This document shows, in pieces, positions 20,722 to 32,485 of a DNA stretch of 64,000 bases. Within the stretch, counting starts at the first letter, position 1. Each line of letters begins with the position of its first letter. This DNA is from Adineta ricciae (taxonomy: Eukaryota; Rotifera; Eurotatoria; Adinetida; Adinetidae): the NCBI GenBank assembly GCA_905250025.1, contig CAJNOJ010000317.1, forward strand, positions 1-64,000. The letters are read 5' to 3'. Below the pieces are notes generated by a model that saw only the letters and a program-made list of their open reading frames with translations, had not been told where the DNA came from and did no database searches. The position numbers were made by a program, and so were the translations under genes.

Positions 20722-22936
20722 CTTTTTGAACTGTGTCGACGATGCTATTACCACATTTGAAAAGAACGAGTACGAAGAAAAAATTGGCTGGATTTTAGCC
20801 AGTCAACCACTCTTTTCATTCGTATCAAATGTCGAAACACATCCAACATTAGGACTTCTCAGTGGACACAAGCCATTAACCTTCGATATCTCGATCGGAG
20901 CTGAAGTCAACGCCGCATCACCACGAATATCGCTCAACTTCAAGAGAGCCAACTGGAAGAAATACAGAAACACACTGGACGAAAAACTGAAAACATGGAA
21001 CAAGCCAGGTCCAACCTTACCCGGTGACATAGACGACTATGCAGAGTTCGTCACAAACTGTATCACCACTGCCTCCAACGTAGCCATCCCCACAGCATCA
21101 ATGCCGAATACAAACTTCAAAGTAAGTGAAGCTTCCCAACGTCTGATTAAGAACAAACATCAAGCATATCGACGTTGGAAAAAGACTGGAGAAGCAGCAG
21201 ACAAACAACAATTCTACAATTCAAAAGTTCTGCTAGCAAACTCACTTAGAAACGACAGAAGGCACAAGTTTAAGCAATTAATGGAATCCCTCTGCCGAAA
21301 GAAGATGTATTCGGATGAAGTATGGCTCACGGTGCGAAAGTTCCACAACAAACGGATCAAGCAAACATACCCGAGCACAATGCACTACAACAACACTACA
21401 GCAGCGACAGGCAAAGAGAAGGCAGATATCTTCGCGGATTATTTCGAAAAGGAGGTCTACTTCAAAGTCCCTGACACGCTCCCGTTTCACAAGCAAGTTG
21501 CACGACAAACCAAAAAAGTGAAGAAGGGTATGTTACATCCGTCAACCACCACCAAATGGAAAAAGGTTTCAACCAAAGAAGTTAAGTGGCATATAAAACA
21601 ACTAAGCAACAGCGCCACTGGCCCTGATAATGTGCACAACAGATGCCTGAAAAACCACACCGAGTTATTTGTACAACACCTCACAACGTTGTACAATACG
21701 ATTCTGGAAGTTGGATACATACCAGACATCTGGATGAAAGCACATATTATCTTACTGTTGAAGCCGAACAAGGACAAGCGTCTACCATCCAGTTATCGTC
21801 CCATCAGTCTCCTGAGCTGTCTCGGTAAGCTGCTGGAGAAGATCATCAAGCAAAGGCTCATGCTCGAAATCGAACGTCGAAACATTTTGCCAGTACATCA
21901 GGCAGGATTCCGTGCGAAGAAGAGCACACTATACAACATCGTCCGACTTGAACGCTTCGCAAGAAGTAAACTCCATCGGCCCGGAATTAGACAACACTCC
22001 GCTGTCATTTTCTTCGATATCAAAGCCGCATTTGATTCAGTCTGGCACGATGGCCTTATATACAAACTACATGATCTTCGTCTCCCGCAATACCTTACCA
22101 ACTACCTGATCTCCTTCCTCCACAAAAGGACTGCTGCAATCGAAATCGACAATGATATATCTCGTCCGTTCCAGCTGCAGAGTGGTACACCACAAGGGTC
22201 GCCGTTATCTCCACTCCTATACATCATCTACACGGCCGACTCGATGAACGATATACCACCGCACACGGAACATGGTCTCTTCGCTGATGACACTGCTCTA
22301 TGGACATCTTCCAACACACTGACCAGTCTTTCACAAAGACTACAACAGTCCATAGATGCATTCGAAAGTTGGTGCAAATCGTGGAAGCTGAAGCTACAGC
22401 CAACAAAGACCGAGATGATCCACTTTAGACTTCACCCAAGAAAGAAATACAAACATCCAGTAGAAGTCAAAGTCGAAAATACTACCATCAAACCTCTGGA
22501 TGCAACCCGATACTTGGGAGTAATTATCGACAAGCAACTGAAGTGGAGAAATCATCTTCAACATCTCGAATCGAAAATGGCTGGACGCATTAGTCTTCTA
22601 AGATACTTAGCCAAATCAGCGCAAGAACCTAACCAAAAGACGATGTTAAACATCTTCAAAGCGATTGCAAGACCAGTGATGACATATGGATATCCAGTTT
22701 TACTAACAGCAAACGACAAAGTATGGGATCGGCTCCAAATCATCCAAAACAAAGCGCTCCGCGCTACTCTCGGCCTGCCGATCTACACTTCTGTCGAATA
22801 TATACATCGGATATCCAAAATACCGAAAATCAAAGAATATGCAACATCACTGCTCCACAAGTCCATTAACACAGCCGCATCAAACGAAGATCAAACGCTC
22901 CTCCAACACCTTCAAGACATAGCAGACCAACTATGA
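20722..22936 (+). pseudogene. LINE ORF2, C-terminal part: endonuclease end and reverse transcriptase
   Basis: Continues the interrupted ORF2 frame. The first segment ends the endonuclease with SGHKPL, where most relatives have SDH, so the conserved Asp reads as Gly. The reverse transcriptase follows: LKPNKDKRLPSSYRPISLL, FFDIKAAFDSVWH, GTPQGSPLSP and FADDTALW with the catalytic DD, then thumb motif LGVIIDKQLKWR. No RNase H is seen. About 738 residues here and 158 before the break give the usual ORF2 length of near 900. It ends in TGA at 22934. Confidence 0.93.
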
Positions 22937-23635
22937 CAAAACACCAGCTCCAATGCAAAGGACTATCTGCGTCGTCTTACATGACGACGGCAGATCTAAG
23001 ACAAATGACTACTGACACAGACTACTTCTCCGACAACACACAAATCCACAGACTATGACGACAACCTCTAAGACAACCCGACCATCTTTCTGTCTCTCCT
23101 TGTGAAGACAGTTAACGACTATACGTGACGCACGCATCTTCGATATTCGATCTCATCCGTTCTACACGCTATGTTAACGGCAGCGTGAAACAACACTCTC
23201 CACTATTAACGTTAGCGTCGAGAACATAGATCATTCTTAAGTCGGCCGATGCTATGCGAAAATTGTTATATCGGAATCACGTACAAAACGTTTGATCCAG
23301 AACGAAGAAAAGACGATCATCGACGTATACATCGGCTCGTTCCTGCACATATACGTCGACGTCCCTTCGAAGATAACTACCACTACAATACCCTCCAACA
23401 CCTCGCGTTCGAACCCAACCAACACCGCAACCCATCAAACTATCTCTTCTTTATTTTTCTTTTCTCTACGAGACATAAGACATCAGTCATGCGTCTCTTT
23501 TATCTCCTGCCAGCTTTACAACCAGTGTGTCCGTTGTTTCTTCTTTCTCTCCTCTCGTTCTGTCTGTTTTCTTTTCTTTTTTTTTCTGTGAACTGGTTGT
23601 TTAACATTTAAATAAAGCGTTGACTCCAAAAAAAA
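22937..23635 (+). other. LINE 3' UTR and poly(A)
   Basis: CA-rich then CT-rich non-coding sequence; AATAAA near 23610 and a terminal A tract just before the duplicated target. Open frames here lack LINE or host motifs. Confidence 0.8.
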
Positions 23636-23649
23636 ATATATCTATATCC
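23636..23649. repeat. LINE target-site duplication, right
   Basis: ATATATCTATATCC, identical to 12871-12884. The host sequence TTAAATAATGCG that follows also follows the empty site at 30113. Confidence 0.9.
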
Positions 23650-23897
23650 TTAAATAATGCGATCATTCTATTGATTGATTGTTTTGTTATTTATTTCAAA
23701 ATAATTCAGATAAGTTCGTAGATTAACTGATTCATATGTAAATGAAATCGGCATATTGTTTATAAACGGAAGATTTTTCGATCTAATGTCTTGGTTGTGT
23801 AGCCAAGTATGAAGGTCTTCGTGTAGATTCAATTCTGGTAAATCGTTACATTTCGCTCTAAGAAAAGATAAACGGTTCAAATTATTAAGTAGAAGTA

Positions 23898-24455
23898 CAG
23901 GGTGTCCCAAAAGTCCGTATGGAAAGTTTTATCAATGCTTCAAAACTTCTTTCTTCCAGAAGTTAGGAGATTACACAAGGTCCGTTCAGTTTTTTTTTCA
24001 GCAAGATGGAGCTCCTCCACATTTCGCCGTTGATGTACGACAATATTTGGATCATCAGTTTCCTCAAAGGTGGACTGGAAGAGGTGGTCCAATTCGATGG
24101 GCTCCACGATCACCGGATTTGACCCCTCTCGATTTCTTCTTGTGGGGTCACTTAAAAAACATCGTCTACAAAACTCCTGTAAAAGATCTGACCGAATTAC
24201 GAAGAAGAATCAACAACGAAATCGAATCAATTTCTAAAGAAACTTTGTGTAATGTTTTTTTCAATATTGTGAAAAGGATGCATTTATGTGTTCAGAGTGA
24301 TGGTAATCATTTTGAGCATTTGTTGTAACTCAAAATATATGAAGTGAAACTTAAGAGAATATACTATCTTTCTATAAAAAAAAAACAATTTAATTGCTTG
24401 TATTGTATAGGAGATATTAATGAAAACTTTCCATACTGACTTTTGGGACACCCTG
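23898..24455 (+). mobile_element. Internally deleted Tc1/mariner (IS630)-type element
   Basis: About 33-bp inverted repeats with one mismatch (CAGGGTGTCCCAAAAGTC at both ends). Total length is 558 bp. TA precedes the left end; on the right, CA intervenes before TA, so the target duplication is not clean. The corresponding site at 30361 in copy 2 lacks it. It is non-autonomous: only the C-terminal third of the transposase remains. Confidence 0.9.
24004..24328 (+). pseudogene. Mariner-type transposase, C-terminal fragment
   Basis: Reads from QDGAPPHFAVDVRQYL through WTGRGGPIRWAPRSPDLTPL and DFFLWGHLK, the last catalytic blocks of IS630/Tc1/mariner DDE transposases, to a stop at 24328. The DNA-binding N-terminus and the first catalytic Asp are absent. 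Confidence 0.85.
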
Positions 24456-24812
24456 CATAATGTCCCGTATTGATATGACTGCACAGGTAATAACTAATTC
24501 TTCCAGATTTGGATGATAAAGAGAAATGTTTTGGAAATTTTCGGTTCGTGAGAACAGAAGATAGCGATTAAGTCCATCAAGTACCGATGATTTAATTTTT
24601 TTTCAAATGTTCACGAGAACTTTTCTTTACTTGTGTAATTTCTTCTAAATAATTCTGTAATCGTATCTCAACAGATATCGGTATTGGATGATATTTCAAT
24701 ATATCGAAGAGCAGTTTTCCATTGATTATATACTCAAATTTGAAATATTTAACCGATGACATATTTAGAAAGAAATTCATCTGTTCACATGTTATTTCCC
24801 CAACAATCAATG

Positions 24813-25453
24813 ACTAGTAACGCTCGTCGAGGTAGACTCGCTATGCCCTCGACTGAACCACTGACTGAAAATAAAATAGTCTTATGTGCGTTTTATGCAA
24901 AAAAAAAGACAGAAGTATAACCTTTGAAAGGGCCCCCAGAGACTGATCTTCATTCGCCTCAGTCTTCAAAAGAGTCAAGGGAATACTTGTGCTGCTCCCA
25001 GGTCAACAAATCCGATGAGATCCGATCGGATTCCTGGTGACGGAATTGCATCGGATTCCGACTGAAAAATCCAGCCATTTGTTGCAAATTTTTATGAGCG
25101 TTATTTTTAGCTAGGTTCTATGATGACCCTTAGAAAATTCATAAAATCCGTGCTTCAGATCCGACGCAATTCCGTCACCAGAAATCCTGTCGGATTTCGT
25201 CGGATTGTCGGATTCCGATAAGATCCGGCAGGAAGCAGAAGTTCGCTATAAATGACTATTATGGATTTGCACTTTTAAACATGTCCTCCTTTTTCTAAAT
25301 GAAAGATAATTTCAGTAAAACCAAGTGAGACTCGGTATATATTTTGCATTCGAACGCGCCGGATTGTTGATACTTTTGTAACTAGCTAGATTACCAGGCG
25401 CCACTCACAACTTGCCGCTCCAAAGCTGTCCCTATCTATCATATAATTACACG
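24813..25453. other. Unassigned sequence with a large hairpin
   Basis: No gene found. It separates the two homologous segment copies and ends at an N. An inverted repeat of TCGGAT/ATCCGA words fills 25011-25229. Confidence 0.6.
25011..25229. repeat. Imperfect ~220-bp hairpin built of TCGGAT/ATCCGA words
   Basis: Left arm 25011-25062 contains CTGGTGACGGAATTGCATCG. The reverse complement of 25156-25229 contains CTGGTGACGGAATTGCGTCG in the same order. The loop is about 95 bp. It resembles a foldback/MITE element. Confidence 0.6.
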
Positions 25454-25454
25454 N
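25454..25454. other. Single-N contig join
   Basis: Polycystin copy 2 begins mid-exon immediately after this N. Confidence 0.85.
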
Positions 25455-28400
25455 ATTCATCTTCACATAATTTCTTATTTTATTTACAATATATTAATAT
25501 CACAACTTCTCCTTCGATTTCAGTTCATTTTGAAATTCATCCTTTGAATACAAGTCTTGCGTATTTGTTTATTTACAAATTTGATCAATCGCCTCAATTG
25601 AATAGTTCAATCAATCTTATTGATGGATGGGCTTTGTTTTGTCCTTCAAGTAATCTCTTCTTCTTATTCAAATCATTTTATTTCTTAAGATTTTAGCTTT
25701 GACAAGTGAAAATATTTATACATATTTCATTAATAATCAACAAACGTCTGATCATCAATCATTAATATTTGGTTTAAGAGAATTAAATTCGACAGAAATA
25801 ATTGAATTTTGTTCAAATAATTCTTCAGTCAACACTTATCCGATCACAGATGAAAAATTTAACTTTACATCCAATTACGAATTGCGTATTTATACATCAG
25901 GATGTTATTATCTAGATTCGGATAATAATTGGAAATCAGATGGTATAGTAGTAAGTGTCTTTGAAGTCTCAATTGAATCAGCCACATTGGAAATTTCGAG
26001 AATATCTCAGACTCTGTAGACTAATAGGAATACACGACAAGTTCAATGAACTTATTTACAGAATTGAACGGTGATTGAGTGTAAGACAAATAAACTAGAT
26101 ATAGGTGAGCAAAATAAATCCTTAATAGGTTCAGATACTGGTGAAGCTCATAAGAATTACCAAGAACATGTTATTTAGTTGCGAACACGAGATCTAACAA
26201 AATAATTGATCTTTGATTACGAATAGGTTGGTTCGTTGACAAATCATTATGAAACTGAATGTTTATCAACACATTTAACAACATTTGCGGGTGGTTTTAT
26301 TGTTTTACCTGCACCAATTAATTGGAGTTATGTTTTTGCCAATGCTGATTTTATGCGAAACAAAACAGTTTATTTAACAATTATTTGTATAACACTAATC
26401 TATCTTTTATTGATGGTTTTTAGTCGTTATAAAGATAAAAACAATATTGAAAAGGTAATTTTAAGTAACCAACATATTTGTTTATTTCCAATTGGTGATT
26501 TTAGTTGGGAGTAACGCCATTAGCTGATAACAAAAAATTTGATCAATATTTTTATCAGATTATTGTTTTTACTGGTCAACGAGTCAATGCTGGAACAAAA
26601 TCTAAAGTAAAACATTGTTCAACGAAGCTTTTAGTTTTGAAGAATGTCGTCTTGAAATAGGTTCAGTTTGTTCTGTCGGGTGATTTTGCAGAAACACAAG
26701 TTCGAACATTTGATGATTCTCATCGAAAAATTTTCCAACGTGGTGGAATTGACTCATTTGTTATGGCTGTACCCAAGTAAATCAATTTATTCTTTCTGAA
26801 AACTTCAAAAATAGAAAAAATTGAGTTGTTTTTGAAGATCATTAGGTTTATTGAATTATATTCGTATTTGGCATGATAATTCTGGTGAAAATTCATCAGC
26901 ATCATGGTTTTTGAAATACATTATTGTTCGAGATTTACAAACAATGGAGAAATTTTATTTTATCGCACAACGCTGGTTTGCAGTCGAAACAGATGATGGA
27001 CTTGTATGTTATTCTTTTCGCTCTAGTTNCTGTCGAAAATCCGATGATGATAGAGAAGCAAGTGAATATTTAGATGTAAATAACTTCGAATTAGAGTATG
27101 ATGAAGATTATCTTCATTCATTCACGGTATATTGATTTTGCATATTAAAAATTTGGTAAAAAAACGAATATTAATTTATGTAGGATTATTCTTTATTTAC
27201 TTCTGGATCTTCAAAACAAGTTAATCGCCTGAATGAAAATGAAGTACACTATGCTCGTGAAGAACGTCTAAAAGAAATTCAAATGTGGTCAATAATTCGT
27301 GAATTTGGCACTTATTTAGTATTTTTAATATTGATTTTTCTCATAAGTTTTGCTAATCGCGAACAAAATAGTTTTCTTCAAGTGAACCATTTACGAAACT
27401 ATTTTCTTAATACGATACAATTGGATAATAATTATCCGAAGGTTTGATTGAAATTAATATTATCTATATATTTCATAAAACAATGATTGTTTATAGATTT
27501 CAACAATAGATCAATGTTGGGAATGGATAGAGAATATCTTTGCATCGAAAATGCGCATTCAACCATGGTATAATAGTGATGTTCCACAAAATTTAACCGG
27601 ATATATAAATGATAAATCTAATCGAATAATTGGCTGGTCAGTAATGAGACAATTACGTGTTAAGTCAACTAAATGTTCTGGTGAACGTGTTATTTCAATA
27701 TGTGAAGATGACTATAGTTTTTTCAATGAAGAAAAGCGTTCGTTTGGGCCAGGATGGATTAATGAAACATCCGTAGGAGGAACATATAGCTCATCAATTC
27801 TTGGCGCATTTAAATATAATAGTAGCGATGAATTAGACAGCTATGTTTATAGGGGTGAACATGGAACATATGATGGAGGTGGTTATGTATACGAATTTCT
27901 CGGTTCTCTATCGGATCTTACAAGTAATTTATCTAAACTTCATCAATTAGGATGGATTGATGAAAAAACTCGAGCTATTTTAATTCAATCGACGTTATAC
28001 AATCCCAATGTTCAATTATTTACTTCAGTGACTTTTCTTTTGGAATTTTTATCTTCAAGTGGAGTTTATCCAACATATCGTTTTGAACCAATTAATTTCT
28101 TTGGTGAGTTGAATATCTTTCAGCAGTGTCACATATTCTGGTCTTCGACAGGAGATCAGGATGTGCCATCGCTCATATCTCTTGAAAATAATTTGTATAT
28201 GTTTTATTAAGCGTTCACATCGTTATTTCAATTGATTTGTATAATCATTTATATATGTTTTACTATTTATTTTACGATCAATGAAATTCGACTCATTTTT
28301 CGATTGAGAGTAAAATATTTTTTTCAATTTTGGTCTTTAATCGAATGCGGTATAATAATTTGTTCATGGGCGTGTGTTGGAGTTTATATGTGGCGTTTTC

Positions 28401-29243
28401 ATGAATCAAATCGTATCAGTAAATTATTTGAAGAAACTAATGGAAATGTTTATATAAATCTCGAACTTGCAATTTATATTAATGATCTTTTAACATTCCT
28501 TCTTGGTTTTTGTTGTTTTTTTGGAACGATGAAATTTATACATTTCTGTCGATTTAATTCTTATTTATCCCTATTTAGTAAAACACTTCAATATGCTGGC
28601 AAAGAAATGATTTCATTTTCAATGATGTTCTCAATTGTATTTATGTCTTTTATTTGTTTATTTTATTTATTATTTATTTCAACGGTATCGCCATGTTCAG
28701 ATTTATTATCCACCGCACAAATGCTGTCTGAAATGACATTAATGAAGTTTGATACAGGTGAATTAATTGAAGCGAATGCTTTTCTTGGCCCATTGGCATT
28801 TACTTTATTTATGTTCTTAACTGTTTTTGTTTGTATGAGTATGTTTATTTCGATAATTAATGATAATTTTCGTCGTGCTCAACAAGACAGAATTGATAAT
28901 GAGGAAATATTTTCTTTCATGCTAAGACGATTTCTATGTTGGACAGGTAAAAATATGGTTTTACCTGATTACATAAATATGAATGATTTTTTTAGGTTTG
29001 AAAAAAGTAAGCGAATTAGAAAGACAAGCACAATTGGATTCTCGAATGCATTTACAATATTTTGATCCAATTGAAAATTTTCCGGATCGAGTTGCTCAAT
29101 TATTAGAAGTAACCAATAGAGTATGTTTCAAAAAATTCTTTCATTTATAATTGAATCATTGACCCTTTTAGCTTTATATTGATCAAAGAAATGAATTATT
29201 AAGATTACAAAAAAGAGAAAACTTACAGATAAGAAATGATTAA
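25455..29243 (+). pseudogene. Polycystin-1-like gene, copy 2 (partial; assembly-interrupted)
   Basis: Homologous to 7126-11998. It starts mid-GAIN, keeps the GPS (CLSTHLTTF) with its intron (about 25951-26226), and keeps PLAT exons to 27028. At the N at 27029 it jumps to the equivalent of 9789, so about 1.1 kb encoding the first TM segments is missing. TOP domain (27551-28100), channel TMs (28232-28945), coiled-coil exon from 28996 and last exon to TAA at 29241 are present, each open, with the same introns as copy 1. Differences are mostly single substitutions (for example EHVISICED versus ERVISICED). The breaks coincide with Ns, so the gene may be intact in the animal; it may be an allele or a tandem duplicate of copy 1. 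Confidence 0.8.
27029..27029. other. Single-N join inside polycystin copy 2
   Basis: Sequence left of the N matches 8691; sequence right of it matches 9789 onward. About 1.1 kb is absent by comparison with copy 1. Confidence 0.9.
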
Positions 29244-30113
29244 TTCACTTCATATGGAACTTAAGCTAAAATTTTATTTAATGCTTACGCCTATTTCTAT
29301 TGCTTTCGTTTTCGCTGATTCAACTAATATACTATTTATCTTCTCTCTCTATGTATAAAGAAGAAAGTTTGTCTGTTTGTTTGCCGGTCCCTGTAATGGA
29401 CACCATCACCAAAGTTTCCACGATGCTTTCCTCGGTTCATCTTGAGGATGGGTGAGAGTGAGTAGTGTTATGTATCTGAACGTATAAGGCTATACTATCG
29501 CCCTCAAAATGGAAAGAAAATATTGACAAAAGTCATAAACTTGTTTGAAACAAATTTTCTATAACTTAGATGTTCAAACAGCAATGTCGGACATTGATGA
29601 TTTAGGCAGGAAAATGCACTTTCGGTTTAGTGGGACAATTGTGAGTCACATGCCATCCAAAGTCCGCAAAGAAAATCTAAACTTTTATTCTCTCAGTCTG
29701 ATCTAGCAGAGTTTATACTGATTCAATCATATTAATAACGTATACGAATGGACGATAGGTTACTGTTATGTTGAAAGCTTAACAAACTCTTTTCATCTAT
29801 GAGATACAAAATGGTTAGAAAAGAATCCATTTGTACATAAATCTTTCTGTAAAAACTGAATAGTTGTGGGAATATCTTGTGATTGGTTGGTAAAATATTT
29901 TTTGACAAAGATCGTACCTTTTCTTCGGAAAATCCTATTAATTCATTTTTTTCTACAACATGAGATCGATGCTCATGAAAGTTCTCGAGATCTACACAGT
30001 TTAGTTCACAAGGATATGTTCGAACATCTCTTTTGAGCTGAACTGAATTATGTAAACCTCAACTATGCACGTCTCCACTGTTCGTTCACTCGTGTATATA
30101 TATATCTATATCC
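29244..30113. other. 3' flank of polycystin copy 2 with the empty LINE site
   Basis: Non-coding and homologous to 11999-12884. ATATATCTATATCC at 30100-30113 occurs once and is followed at once by TTAAATAATGCG, so it is the pre-insertion allele of the LINE target. Confidence 0.85.
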
Positions 30114-31660
30114 TTAAATAATGCGATCATTCTATTGATTGATTGTTTTGTTATTTATTTCAAAATAATTCAGATAAGTTCATAGATTAACTGATCCATA
30201 TGTAAATGAAATCGTCATATTGTTTATAAACGGAAGATTTTTCGATCTAATGTCTTGGTTGTGTAACCAAGTACGAAGGTCTTCGTGCGGATTCAATTCT
30301 GGTAAATCGTTACATTTCGCTTTAAGAAAAGATAAACGGTTCCAATTATTAAGTAGAAGTATAACGTCCCGTATTGATATGACTGCACAGGTAATAACTA
30401 ATTTTTCTAGATTTGAATGATAAAGAGAAATGTTTTGGAAATTTTCGGTTCGTGAGAACAGAAGGTAGCGATTAAGTCCATCAAGTACTGATGATTTAAT
30501 TTGTTTTCAAATGTTCACGAGAACTTTTCTTTACTTGTGTAATTTCTTCTAAATAATTCTGTAATCGTATCTCAACAGATATCGGTGTTGGATGATATTT
30601 CAATATATCGAAGAGCAGTTTTCCATTGATTATATACTCAAATTTGAAATATTTAACCGATGACATATTTAGAAACGAATTCATCTGTTCATATGTTATT
30701 TCCCCAACAATCAATGATAAGATCAATGATTGAACATTGCTAAAGCGCTGAATCGATATAAAAGCTTCCATTTTAATTGACGTCAGGGTTAATTCTTGAA
30801 TACAAGTTGTGACTGATATCGTTGCTGTTGATTTTCTTTGCAGTGAATCTTTATATTTCAATTTTGTTTTCATACAAGGTATCGTATATAAACATGTAAC
30901 TTTGTTACTAATTTGGTGTTCCAAATTGACAAATCATTTCTTTTTCAATCGATCGAAAGTCAGTTGCAAAAGAGTCGATAAATATTTTCAGCTTAATTGT
31001 CGGACGACTCTGATAAATGAAACAAAGCTGAAGATTTTCAATAGTGGCAAATATTCTTCAATAGATTTTTGCCATTCATAATCATCGTTGGGATTCGTTC
31101 CTTCTGGTAATACACCAATTAATTTGAGATGAGTTAAACAGGAAAGATGTTTGAATATATGATCAAAATCAGGTAGATTTTGAATGTCATTGACTTTTAA
31201 AAGAGTCAATCTTTGCAAGTTTTGCGGCGAGAGTCAAATGAAATGGAGGTGGAAAACTCGTTCAGTAACCAATGACTTCATATTGTGTGACAGCGATTCA
31301 AGATAATGGAAATCTAGAAATGAGAATGTTTTAAATTCATGATACTCTATGATCGATTTTTCGACTAATGATTCGTAATTCTTTCGATTACAGAAAAAGT
31401 ATGCGTACGTATTCCAGATGAGATGTTTTAATGTTCTGACTTCAAATAATATTATTTGAGGAACTTCATCGAAAACGACTAGATCGAACTTGCTACTCGA
31501 TATCGATAAATGTTTCAATTGTTGAAAATTTGGTAAGGAAAAAGTAAGAATTAACAATCGGGTATTAGCATCATCAATTAACGATAATGCAATCAGATTT
31601 AGATAGAATAAGTCGATGGGATAATGTTTTGAACATTGTTCCAAATGATTTCTTTTTTTT
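30114..31660 (-). pseudogene. Leucine-rich-repeat gene remnant, copy 2
   Basis: Fragments from right to left: 31644-31234 (LIALSLIDDANTRLLILTF; FQQLKHLSISSSKFDLVV), 31218-30988 (RLTLLKVNDIQNLPDFDHIF; CLTHLKLIGVLPEG), 30924-30496 (SLILSLIVGEITYEQMNSFL; SSVKYFKFEYIIN), then 30420 downward. All show the leucine spacing of degenerate LRR/F-box-like proteins. Frames change between pieces, at least one lesion near 30435 is shared with copy 1, and the N-terminal domain is missing where the repeat at 31678 begins. I call it a pseudogene older than the duplication; unrecognised introns are a less likely explanation. Confidence 0.55.
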
Positions 31661-31677
31661 ATTCGATAAAGCTAATT

Positions 31678-32450
31678 CCCTCTACTGAAAGGAGGGTAGT
31701 GCGTCGAGCTGATATCACCGAAAAAACGAGTTGATGTTCGTTCGTTCGTCCGTTCATTTTTCTTCCAATATTACCTAATACTAGCTCATACGACTAAGGG
31801 TTGACCGAAGGGTAATCGAGGTCGAGGATCACGAATCCGAGGTTAGTTTCTCAAAATTCCAATTAGCTAATTAGCTAATTAACTAATTAAGTATTGAAAT
31901 TTTTTTGTGGTTGAGTAAGGGTTGACCGAAGGGTAATCGAGGTCGAGGATCTCGAATCCAGTGTTATTTTTTTCATGAACACTTTCTGACCCGTTTTTTG
32001 CGACAAAGGTTCAATTTTTAGGCGATAATGTTGTAAGTGGTAATATGTAGAACAAAAGGTAACAGCTGACTGAGGTCCGATCGCTGGAGCTCCATAGTCA
32101 TCAGCATTTAATGAGATCACACACTTTTATAAACAGCTATACTATACGAATATAATCTGATACCAGTCATTCAAAATAATGTTTCGCTTTTCAGGTGTTG
32201 TCTTCGACAGTCACAATAGCACAAAGAGAGTGACTTTTAAAGAAGGAATAGAGGAGAATGAATGAATTAGTTTCAAAAGTGACTCTAGACTAAATGGAAG
32301 AGTGAAAATGTACATGTAACGGTTAGCCGCGAGTGGCCGACCGTAGGGAGGCCGACGAGCGACTAGTCGTCGATTTGCAGAATAATATTTTTAAGAACAA
32401 ACTTTGTGATTTTTATAGAGCTTTAAGATTTCTTGGTCAGAAATTAATCG
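31678..32450 (+). repeat. Interspersed repeat: hairpin, GTTCGTTCGTTCGT, twin 43-bp segments, 420-bp body
   Basis: Hairpin CCCTCTACTGAAAGGAGGG at 31678-31696, GTTCG-rich stretch near 31737, GACCGAAGGGTAATCGAGGT segments at 31796-31839 and 31917-31959, then a body to 32366 that matches 47405-47822 over its whole length at roughly 85-90% identity. It ends with the 46-bp GC-rich unit. The order is the same at 47.2-47.8 kb and inverted at 2921-3275. No transposase was found, so it is probably non-autonomous. Confidence 0.75.
32321..32366 (+). repeat. 46-bp GC-rich unit, copy A
   Basis: Core GAGTGGCCGACCGTAGGGAG then GCCGACGAGCGACTAG. Same length as copies at 47777, 48094 and 48663. Confidence 0.85.
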
Positions 32451-32485
32451 NNNNNNNNNNNNNNNNNNNNNNNNNNNNNNNNNNN
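32451..32485. other. Assembly gap (35 N)
   Basis: Run of 35 N. Confidence 1.

Larger units (their letters stand above)
12885..23635 (+). mobile_element. Jockey/CR1-type non-LTR retrotransposon (LINE), split by a gypsy element
   Basis: Complete LINE with a 5' leader (12885-13072), ORF1, ORF2, a 3' UTR (22937-23626) with AATAAA near 23610, and a terminal A tract. It is flanked by 14-bp duplications, and the empty site survives in the second segment copy. About 5.0 kb long without the 5.7-kb LTR element in ORF2. It is markedly richer in C-ending codons than surrounding host DNA. It transposes by target-primed reverse transcription; this copy is inactivated by the nested insertion. Confidence 0.92.
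23650..24812 (-). pseudogene. Leucine-rich-repeat gene remnant, copy 1
   Basis: Reading right to left, fragments at 24810-24592 and 23910-23668 plus a short piece near 24570-24460 form LRR-like protein (SSVKYFKFEYIINGKLLFDILKYHP; NLNRLSFLRAKCNDLPELNL). The style resembles the F-box/LRR-like genes abundant in rotifers, but no F-box is present. Reading through needs frame changes near 24590 and 24535, and a mariner-type element sits in it. Its 5' part is missing after 24812, where unrelated sequence begins. Copy 2 (30114-31660) extends further. Confidence 0.55.
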
